From: Entophlyctis helioformis
Taxonomy: Eukaryota; Chytridiomycota; Chytridiomycetes; Chytridiales; Chytriomycetaceae
Direction: 5' to 3'
Assembly (NCBI GenBank): GCA_025526915.1
Contig: JAHLKH010000004.1
Span: 62,001 to 126,000 of the forward strand
Length of the DNA stretch: 64,000 bases
The translations under genes were made by a program, and so were the position numbers. Position 1 is the stretch's first letter. Every line of letters begins with the position of its first letter. Positions 11,601 through 20,241 of this stretch are shown piece after piece. The notes beneath the pieces were generated by a model that made no database searches, was not told where the DNA came from, and saw only the letters and a program-made list of their open reading frames with translations.

Positions 11601-12028
11601 TCGCCTGCAATCTCTGCCACAGGTATCACGGATAGCGCCGGGTCAGCTCCATGAATGCAGCAGCAAGACTTGGCGCCAATCTGCCACCTGAGCATTCGCC
11701 AGCGCCGAGACCAAGATCTGCCAGCACCGCTCCATGTCTTGTGGCTGGAGCCAAGGCTGCTGCTGCTGCTGCTGCTTCGCTTGACTCGAGAGGCAGGCCT
11801 CGACCGCCGAAAGTGCAACTCTGTCGATCGAGCCATCGGCGTCTGCCGGTTGATGCTCGGCTTGGAGAGCAAGTGCCTAGCAGACTCTGCGTGAGCGAGG
11901 CGACCAGCAATCCGGCAGCCAGACCGACGTCTTACTTGAGCAAGCACGTCCGATATGCTGGTGGTGCCGTCGGCTGCGGACAGAGCCGCCATGCTGCCTT
12001 GCAGCGCTGCAGTGGCCGCCGTCGCCAT
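8688..12028 (-). CDS. FIRRM (C1orf112)-like recombination regulator
   Basis: A large helical protein with no catalytic motif, read as twelve exons: complement(join(8688..9008,9100..9267,9348..9397,9473..9605,9698..10299,10365..10710,10758..10941,11009..11260,11328..11491,11545..11613,11688..11876,11936..12028)), about 853 residues, matching human FIRRM in length. Local resemblances recalled from FIRRM in the same order are LLPATLSIDTLSN, WLLQSALPTTWLMVVDLFGYI, FDRSQIESILAVYV and HELPADLVPY. FIRRM works with the AAA ATPase FIGNL1 to remove RAD51 from chromatin. The intron between 9698 and 9605 and the 47-nt intron 10757-10711 are the least certain. Start chosen at the ATG that precedes a good GTAAGA donor; only 56 bp separate it from the divergent OSBP start. 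The family call is tentative, the gene itself is solid. Confidence 0.6.
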
Positions 12029-12084
12029 CTGTCCGGAAACGCCAAAAGCGACTTGCCACGCTTCTCAAGTTCGCGAGAAAAGCC

Positions 12085-13766
12085 ATGTCGGCAGCTGCAT
12101 CTGCAAAGAACTCGCCATCGCCGCAAAAGGCGCTCGGGGGTGCAGGCGATGCACCACCGGCTGGCGGCGGCGCCATGCCTGCCAGCTTCATGTCTGACTT
12201 TTCCAGCTTTGTGCGCCAGGTAAGCAGCCGCAGATCGCGACGACCGGGCCGGCTGTGGCAAGAGCCGATGGAACACACCGGCCGATTCCACTAACCCACG
12301 CCCACGACCATCGCCAACCGACCACGCAATCATCGGCACCAGCTGGCGTCCGCAACAGGCGATCTGTCGCAGCTGACATGCCCGTCGTTCCTTCTCAACG
12401 GCATTTCGCTGCTCGAGTACTCGCAGTACTGGTGCGACCATCCGGACCTGCTGTGGGACATTGCCAATCCCAGCCACAGCGACCCTGCTGGTATGCACGC
12501 TGCGCACGGGCATCCACTGTTGCCTGCACTGACCCATTGTTTGTCTCGGGCGATACCCGCTGCATCTGCGCGCACGTGCATGGATGGGCGGGGCCCCGCG
12601 GGACAGATCGTCTGCTGGCCGTGGTTCGCTGGTTCATTTCGACGCTCTATGGCAGCTACAGAAGCCGCTATGTCGAAACCAAGAGCGAGCGCAAGCCGTA
12701 CAATCCCATTCTGGGCGAGCAGTTTTTTGCAACCTGGAACGACTCCAAGAGCACGGGCTGGGGCGAAGCCAAGATTGCCGTTGAGCAAGGTAAACCCGCT
12801 GCGCCGTGTCGGTCAGCGGGCGAGCGACTGACCACTGGCGCGATCGCGGTGTGCGTTTGCCAACCACCTTGCCCGTCAACAGTCTCGCACCATCCGCCCG
12901 TGTCGGCATTCCATGTTCAGATTCCGTCTGTGCCGGTTGCCGGCAAGCCGCTGATCACGGTGCAAGGCCACTGCGGCCAAAAGACTGTGTTTGCCACGTC
13001 GACCATCAAAGTGACGCAGGTCGGACGCGTGCGCGTCACGGTCCACATGCCCAACGCCAAGCCCCTGACGTACACCATCTTCCCGCTCCCCGAGCTGCAG
13101 ATCTGCGGTCTTCTCTCTGGCACGCTCTTCCTCGAGCTCATTGGCAAGACGCGCATTGTGGCACACGAGCCAAGCCTGTCTGCCGGCCCTGTTGCCGAGA
13201 TCGAGTTCATTCCAAAGGGATGGTTCACGGGCGACTACTTCCAAATCAAGGGATCGCTGCGCGCGTGCCCGACAAGCGACCCGCTCTACACGCTCTCGGG
13301 GAGCTGGGCAGCCAAGACCAAGGCTGTGCCGGCCGGTGGCAAGGACGCCGATGCCAAGATCCTGTTCGATGCCGAGACGGCCAAGGCCGAGCCGCGGATC
13401 GTCAAGCCCATCGAGGAAATGTCCGAGATGGAGTCTCTGAACGTGTGGGGCGAGGTGACGATCGCTCTGCGCGGCGGCCGGTATTCGGAAGCCAGTGCGC
13501 TCAAGACCACGATCGAGGAAACGCAGCGAAAGATCCGCAAGGACAGAAAAGAGTCGGGCGAGGCTTGGACGACTGAGCTGTTTGACTTTGTTGTGCCGAC
13601 ACTTGAAGGCGATCTTGAGGGGACGACTGAGCGTGACCCTCAGCACCGCACAAGGACGCAGTCATCGGCACCCAACGGCGGCGAGCAGGACGCGGAGGAC
13701 GACGCCGACGCCAGCGAGCCACGCGGACACTGGGTATTCAAGGACGCTCCCGTTGTCAAGCCGTGA
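12085..13766 (+). CDS. Oxysterol-binding protein (short KES1/OSH4-like ORP)
   Basis: Lipid-exchange protein moving sterol and/or PI4P between membranes. Exons join(12085..12219,12343..12490,12607..12789,12883..13766) encode 449 residues, the size of short ORPs such as yeast Kes1 (434), with no PH or ankyrin domain. The OSBP fingerprint EQVSHHPPVSAF is formed across the third intron, and KPYNPILGEQF lies upstream of it. A C-terminal acidic tail (EDDADASEPRGHWVFKD) follows a WTTELFDF segment. The exon-2 acceptor at 12342 is preferred over the nearby 12358 because it keeps the frame. Head-to-head with the FIRRM-like gene. Confidence 0.9.
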
Positions 13767-14051
13767 TTGTTGGCCTTCCAACTTGCTCAAGCAGCCATCC
13801 TATTGGCAGCCACTCTTTGCTTTCGAATACACCATTTATTGGCCGGAATGCCATGGCATTAGCGGTTCGAGTCAGTGCCCTTCAGCGCGCCGTTTGTGTG
13901 CCCAGAGCTCTGACTGGATCAACACTGTGCACCATTGCATGCCGTGTTGGTGCATGTCCCACATTCTCGTTCGTTTCAGTGGCACTTGTTGGACAATCGC
14001 GTCGAGTGGATCTTGTCCTCACAGCCACAAAGCGAGCAAGCGGCTGCGGCG

Positions 14052-15765
14052 ATGCAGACAACGCAGACTGCAGACAACGCAGACGCAGCAGCAGCCAGCG
14101 ACGAGCATGTGCGCCGTCTGCAGAGCCAGCTTCAGAGCACCGTCGAGCAGCCGGCTGTGGTCGAGCCAGGGCAGCCAGGGCAGCCAGGGCAGCCAGACCA
14201 GCCGCCAGCCAAGCGACTCAAGACAGCAGCAGCAGCAGCAGCAGCAACGACCGCACAGCCAGGTGCGCCTCGCTATGTGGTGCCGCCAGCCGCCGGCGAC
14301 CTTGCATACGGCAGCAGCCACTGGGACGGAAAGCCCGCCGAGATCCACGCCATGATCCTCAAGCACGCCAGCCCGCTCACTCGCTTCCTGTGGGCCTGCT
14401 CGGCGACACGGACACACTCGACGAAGAGACCAAGCTGGAGCTGTGGATCGAAGCGTTCAAGATGGACTGGCATGGCGATCTGGACTGCTGCCTGACGTCG
14501 AGCTGACGGCCGACAACGGCTGCTCCTCGCCACTCTCGCTCCATGTACGACCGTCTCTGCAAGCGCTTTCCTCAGCACACCGAGATCGAGTATGCGAGAT
14601 ACGACGCATTCAACAACGACAACGGCAGGGAGTTCTATGACATTTACTGGAACAGCAAGCGACTGCTTCTCATCGCCATGCGACACGGCTGGTTCGACCT
14701 GGTCGACTTTACGTATCCGATCGCACTTGCTCGCATGTCGATCCGCTTTGGATGCCTCGATCTGCTCAAGCATCTCGACAACAAGTACAAGACGCTCAAG
14801 ACTGGATGGAGAAACACGAGGTGACAAGCGAGTACTGGCGCGACGCAGTCGACGTAACAGCGAGCAATGGACACCTCGATGTTATGCAGTACTTGTTTGG
14901 TCTCGGCGTGACGGCATGCACGACTGGTGCCATGGACAAGGCGGCTGCCAACGGCCATCTGCCTGTCGTTATCTGGCTTCACGAAAACAGGACGGAGGGA
15001 TGCACGACCGACGTGATGGATTGCGCGGCTGCCAACGGCCATCTGCATGTCGTCAAGTGGCTCCACAAGAATCGGACGGAAGGATGCACGACTGGTGCCA
15101 TGGACAAGGCGGCTGCCAACGGCCATCTGCCTGTCGTTATCTGGCTTCACGAAAACAGGACGGAGGGATGCACGACCGACGCGATGGATTGCGCGGCTGC
15201 CAACGGCCATCTGCATGTTGTCAAGTGGCTCCACAAGAATCGAACGGAAGGATGCACGACTGATGCGATGGACGGGGCGGCTGACTATGGCCATCTTCAT
15301 GTGGTGCAGTGGCTGCATGCCAACCGGACGGAAGGTTGCACGAAGTATGCCATGGTAAATGCTGCGGGCAAAGGCCATCTGCTGGTTGTGCAGTGGTTGC
15401 ACGAGACCCGCGGTTTAAAGTGTACGCCTGCTGCACTGGATACCGCCATCAGCAAGGGACACACGGATGTTGTCAAGTACATGCACTCGCAAAGCGGCCG
15501 CGCATCAAGCGATATTGTTAAGCAAGCGGCCATGTGGAGCAACACCAAGACGCTGCAGGACTTGCTGGATTGCGGATATGCGGTTGAACTCCAAGCATTC
15601 CGTTCTGCCAAAACAGCCGTCATCGCCAATATTCTGCTTGATAGCCTCACACTGGACCGGGCACAAGCACTGCTTGCTGAAGCTTCCCGAGTAAAAACCA
15701 GCAAGCTCACCATCAAGCGGCTCGAGTCGACCATCCAGAAACTGCAAGCGTCAGGCAGGCGATGA
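14052..15765 (+). pseudogene. Ankyrin-repeat protein with F-box-like N-terminus, reading frame broken
   Basis: The 3' part, from about 14795 to 15765, is an intact frame of ankyrin repeats with a 28-residue unit (AANGHLHVVKWLHKNRTEGC). The N-terminal part changes frame several times with no room for introns. There is a Q/P/A-rich start from ATG 14052, then an F-box-like segment (EIHAMILKHASPLTRFLW). A break follows at the GGG of 14392-14394, after which the frame continues as LLGDTDTLDEETKLELWIEAF. Further breaks fall near 14480 and 14530 and at the AA of 14791-14792. The first and last would be cured by one extra base in a homopolymer, so either the assembly has indels here or the gene is decaying. 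A 168-bp segment is tandemly duplicated (14917-15252). The second locus at 18622-20132 is a paralogue on the other strand. I call it pseudogene with reserve. Confidence 0.5.
14917..15252 (+). repeat. 168-bp tandem duplication inside the ankyrin array
   Basis: Two adjacent copies, 14917-15084 and 15085-15252, each encoding two 28-residue ankyrin units, are almost identical at the DNA level, including third codon positions. The only differences I noted are a few single bases, for example gtgatgg versus gcgatgg. This indicates recent unequal duplication of a two-repeat block. Confidence 0.85.
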
Positions 15766-15782
15766 GTGGATGGCCAAGACTC

Positions 15783-16070
15783 TCAGTTGGCGTTGGAATG
15801 AAGACACGATTGCTCGTCTGTTGTGAGGTTGTTGGCTTCAACAAGTGCATTGAGCCGCATATGCACGGCTTTGCATGGCACCTTCAAGCCGACATGGATC
15901 AGCGAGATGATGGATGTCGACTGCCATGCCTTTGGAATGGCTGCCCCCTCGAAGGTGGTGTTGCACACGCGCATCAGCCCCTGAGCTACTTTGAGATGCC
16001 GGCTGCCGTCGATCGCTGGCCCTGGAGCTCCTCCGGTTGCATTCGGCTGGACAGTGTCAGGCGTGAGCAA
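15783..16070 (-). mobile_element. Remnant of a non-LTR retrotransposon reverse transcriptase
   Basis: A 95-codon frame reading AIDGSRHLKVAQGLMRVCN, then IPKAWQSTSIISLIHVGL, then KAVHMRLNALVEANNLTTDEQ matches the N-terminal part of LINE-type reverse transcriptases. Those normally read IP-x-W-x-x-S-x-I-x-x-L, an NYRGISL motif, and later RLN-x-x-x-E-x-NNL-x-x-x-EQ. The segment between the two ISL motifs is missing, as if deleted between short repeats. The catalytic YxDD region is absent. It is an old, inactive fragment, sitting 3' of the ankyrin gene and 3' of the UBE2Z-like gene. Confidence 0.65.
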
Positions 16071-16275
16071 TGCCTTTATTCGGCAAGCAACGAATCCTCG
16101 CGCGTCAACTAGGGCACCATTGCAAGTTGGCGAGATATGGGGGCGAAGCCGCGCAGTAAAGGAAAAGGGTGTAGATGGCAGGCATGGGCAACCTGGCTAC
16201 AGAACTGACGCTGCTCCGTAGTGTACAAAGGCAATCCCATGCATCCAGGCCATCAGCTCCATCCGCCTTGCCACG
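16071..16275. other. Intergenic spacer
   Basis: Non-coding sequence between the reverse-transcriptase remnant and the stop codon of the UBE2Z-like gene. I see no gene or clear signal in it. Confidence 0.4.
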
Positions 16276-18538
16276 CTAGTCCACACTGCGTTGTGCACAG
16301 CGCCGAGCACTACGGTTATAGGAACGACGCTGGGTCTCGTCGCCAAAGTAGAGCTGTGCAGCCTGTGTGTTTAGATGTGTTGCTGGGGAGGAGCTGGGCG
16401 GCTCGCTGAATAGGGCATAGAGAGCGTCCAGGTATTGGCGGACATCGCCAGGCTTTGCCACTCTGGTGTGATCATTGCAAGTCAGTCTGACAGTCTGAAT
16501 GCAGCGCGACGACGTGGGAGCGACCAACCGCTTACTTGTAGTACGGCACGCCATTGGGAGCGACGCTTGCATGGAACACGGAGGTTTCGAACCTTATCCT
16601 TGGCGGCACGGCCGGGAACGACTTGTGAAAGACCATCCTGACCTCAAAGAGGCCATCCTCGTAGTTTGTGCCCAGTGGGCCAATGATGACCATGCGCCAG
16701 TGGAACGGGTTGCCATCCACAAGCTCCATGGACATGGTGGAGTCGTAGTCTTGAGACGCGACAATCTGGTCAAACTGCTTCTTGAGGTTGCCCACGATAA
16801 GGAGGTCGTCTTGGATGTTCTTTGGTGCCATGGACAGCCAGTGGTTGGACTCGTCCAGGATGCGGTCGTGGATCGAGATCAGTCGCTTGCGGATCGAGCT
16901 GTAGTCGAACGTGCCATTCATGATGTTTCCGCTACCCTCGAACCTGGCAACCATAAACTCTGCAATGTCATGCCATGCAAGACACCCATTGTCAGTGTGA
17001 CGGCAATCTACAAGGCGAATCGCTGCAACGGTGCCGACCGAGCCGGTGGCTGGTGGGACCTACTCTGCCCGTTCTTGACGAGTGGGGATTCTCTGTCGAC
17101 AATGCTCTGTCGGAAGAGTTTGTCAGTCCCTACACGGCCAGCAGTTGGCCGGCATCGCGCATCACTCCACATACCATGTACACGTCAAAGTACCAAAGGA
17201 ACATGAGCTTCATCTGGTCTGCAAACGGCGACTCGCCAGAGCAGCGGCAAAAGACTGCCTTGCGCGCATTTGCGTCCAGCATGTTCTCGAAGCGATCGCA
17301 AATGGAGATGCGGAGCGTTTCTGTCATCCAGCAGCAGTAGCAGCAGCAGCAGCCAACGTTAATGCCATAGTCACTTGCAGCCAGCACGACAAGACCAACC
17401 AGCCATACCGTGCGTGATCTTTTGGTTGTACGTCTCCAGCAAAGTCTTGTTGTTCTCATTGTCGAATCCAGGCTGTTGATCACACGCAATGCTCAGTGTC
17501 CAGACCATGGGTTGTTGAGACTGTCGGGCATGAACTAACCTCGTTGCGGTAAGGCTGTTGCCGAGATCCCAATGGGCGAGCGTGTTAGCCGTGACAGTCA
17601 TGGGTAGATACAGAGCGTTGGGCAAGCACTCGCCATATCCGTCATCAGCGATTGGATCGAGACGCAGAGGCCGGCGAGGCCCTGGACAGCACTCCACTGC
17701 TCACAAGGATCACCTCTCCTACAAGGCCATGGAACAGGTGTCAGGGCCAGCGCCGCTTATCACAACGATCGCAGAACGTACCAGGTGCCCAAGAGAGACA
17801 AGCAGACTTTGCCGCTGCAGTTGGCGTGGAGTGCAGTGGCGGTGAGCGACGGATCGGCTGCAGCCTGCGGACAGTTGAAGCAGAGTCTGTCTCACCAAGA
17901 GTAGATGTTTGGGTTGAAGCGGGTGGTGCCGTGGGCCGTTGTCCGGGCAGTGACTGCGATGATCCGATTGGGCAAAGCGACGCAAGGCAGCGCCGTGCAC
18001 AGGCCAGGTGTAAGCGGGACGGCCGCCAGCAGACAGGGCAGCAGGCAGGAGCAGACGCAGGAGCAGACGCAGGAGCAGACGCATGGCCGTTGGCGCACCT
18101 TTGGGAGGCTCTGTTGGGTAGTTGTTGCCGCACTCGATGGTGAAGTCCTGAGCCGCACGACAAGGGTTGTCAGAGACAGGACAGGCGGCGAGACAGACGG
18201 CGAGACAGGCAGCCAGGCGGCGAGACAGACGTGATGCTGCTGGAGAGCGGCGTGTGGAGGCAGCGCTTCCACGGGGGCAAGGCCTGTGCAGCGGCCGCCC
18301 AGCGCTCCGCCGCCGCCATCCAAGTGCCGCCGCCTGTCTCGCAGCCGTCGGCCCACATGGTGGCGGACGCCAGACTCACAAAGAAGCCCAGGCAGTAGGG
18401 GGTGTTGATGGGGCCCATGATCAGCGCATGGATGTGCTTGATGTCCTCGTCGCTGTGCTCGATGAGGATCTGGTGCTCGCTGCCCTTGGCCATGTCGCTG
18501 AACTCTTGCTGCAGCCGAAGGATCGTTGCGTTTGACAT
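16276..18538 (-). CDS. UBE2Z-type ubiquitin-conjugating enzyme with a second, Cys-less UBC domain
   Basis: Eleven exons: complement(join(16276..16462,16536..16959,17064..17106,17175..17320,17409..17472,17540..17554,17634..17718,17782..17814,17896..17953,18099..18147,18380..18538)), 420 residues. Residues about 1-230 follow UBE2Z: IHALIMGPINTPYCLGFF, TTRFNPNIYS, catalytic GKVCLSLLGTW, VSIQSLMTD, then PGFDNENNK and ETLRISICDRF. UBE2Z (USE1) takes ubiquitin or FAT10 from UBA6. From about residue 260 a second UBC-like fold follows (FHWRMVIIGPLGTNYEDGLF, PAVPPRIRFET, VFHASVAPNGVPYYK). There the catalytic Cys position is occupied by Tyr, so it is UEV-like and presumably non-catalytic. Exon 6 is a 15-nt microexon and the intron before it seems to use a GC donor (ATG|GCGAGT). 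Human UBE2Z (354 residues) lacks this second domain. Confidence 0.8.
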
Positions 18539-18621
18539 GGTGGTCCAGACAGTGGTGGGAACTCATTATTGCTCCATTTTATTGCTGCTCAGCGCCAGGA
18601 CCCATTGACGGCGCGTGGGCA

Positions 18622-20132
18622 TCAGTCGAAGCCGGTCAAGAAAGACGGCAGGCAGAGGGCCAGCGGCCACTGCGCCATGCCCGTGACCGATCGGGCCGTC
18701 TGGCGGCGGCGGATGCGGCGCAGCAGTTGCTGCATCTCGGCATCACCGCGCAGCTCTGCGTTCTCCATCGCCAGATGGCTGCATCCCTCGCTCCTGTGCT
18801 CGCCGAGCCACGCGACAATGTCGTAGTGCCGGTGCTCGACAGCCAGATCCATCGCCCGCGTTGTGCACCCTTCCTTGCGGTTTTCGTGCAGCCACTGGAC
18901 AATGTGCAAGTGTCCGTTCTTTGACGCGCCGTTCATCGCCCACGTTGTGCAGCCCTCGGTGCGGTGTTGGTGAAGATACTGGACAACAGCCAGGTGTCCG
19001 TACGTTGCCGCATTGTCCATCGCCCAGACGCTGCAGCCTTCGGAGCGGTTCTCGTTGAGGTACCGAACGACATGCACATGTCCGTTGGCAGCGGCTTGGT
19101 CGATCGCCTTGGTCGTGCATCCTTCCGTCCGACGCACGTGCAGGAACGCGACAACATCGAGATGACCGTTGGCAGCAGCACCGTCCATGGCTTCGGTCGT
19201 GCAGCCCTCGGTGCGGTTCTCGTGCAGCCACTGAACCACAGGCAGGTGGCCAGCCGCCGCCGCCGCGTCCATGGCCCACGTCGTGCACCCTTCGTCGCGG
19301 TGACGGTCCAGGTACTGCGCAATATCGAGACGGCCGTTCATCGCCGCGGCATTCATGGCCCAAGTCGTGCACCCTTCGCTGCGATTCTCGTGCAGGAACT
19401 TGACCGTCTCGAGCTGGCCAAAGCCCGCCGCGTTGTTGAGCAGATCGTCGGTCCATCCGTCTTGGACGTGGTTGTGGCAGAACGTGGTGACGTGCAGGTA
19501 CGCGGCTGGATACGCCATGTCGTGGATGTGCTGCAGGTTGATGCCGGCCTTGATCTGGCGGGCGACGGCAAACTGGAAAAAGTGCCAGTATCGGTCCAAC
19601 GCCTGGCTGACAAACGCCGACGGGGTTGAGGACGGCAGCATGTTCCAGTCGCGCATAGGCAGCGGAATGTTGCTGGCGGCGTCCATGTTGACGAGTGCAG
19701 ATGCAATCGCAGGGCTGGCAAGAAGCTCGGTGGCCAGCACCGAGACTGCCTGGCGCATGGCCTGCGTGTTGCAGAGCGACACCACATCTTCAACGGTCGG
19801 CACAAACTGAGGAAGGCGCCCCAGATCGCCTGTCCAGTCGATGCGGATGGCGTCCCGCCAAATGGCAGACGCAGTCGCCAGGTCCATCGTGAGCAAGGGC
19901 GGCGACAAAGAGTGCTGGCTGCAGCAGACTGCATGGGCAATCCGCAGCGAGCTTCGGGCATGCTGCTGCCGCCTGGCCAGAGGCCGACAACGGTTGCCGA
20001 CGCCGCGGGTGTTGTTGGAGCGTATCGCCGTCGCCGAGGCAGGCGGCCGCAAAGGAACTGCGTCAGCGGGCCAGCAAAGTCGATGATCATGTCACGCAGC
20101 TCCTGCGGCAGGAGGTCGAACGCAGAGGACAT
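18622..20132 (-). CDS. Ankyrin-repeat protein with F-box-like N-terminus
   Basis: From ATG 19886 a single frame runs to the stop at 18622. It encodes a helical region (WRDAIRIDWTGDLGRLPQ) and eight 28-residue ankyrin units of the form GHLPVVQWLHENRTEGCTT. An upstream ATG at 20132 opens an F-box-like stretch (LLPQELRDMIIDFAGPLTQFL) in another frame. Joining it needs an intron somewhere between about 20060 and 19900, which I could not place, or a frame break like that of the paralogue at 14052-15765. The family resembles lineage-expanded F-box/ankyrin proteins of chytrids and other zoosporic organisms, often assumed to be substrate receptors for SCF ligases. No substrate can be inferred. Confidence 0.75.
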
Positions 20133-20231
20133 GTCTGGAGCAGCGCCTCGAGGATGGATGCAGGTCGGGCAAGCAGCGCCATCGTGCACAACGACCACAT
20201 CTGCGAGATGAAGGCAAATTCGCGTGAAAAT

Positions 20232-20237
20232 TTTATT
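20232..20237 (-). terminator. AATAAA polyadenylation signal of the antizyme gene
   Basis: AATAAA on the minus strand begins 5 nt after the antizyme stop codon, implying a very short 3' UTR. Confidence 0.4.
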
Positions 20238-20241
20238 TGGC

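Noticed and set aside
15047..15358. Alternative frames in the ankyrin array on both strands
   Set aside because: Shadows created by the 84-bp periodicity of the ankyrin repeats.
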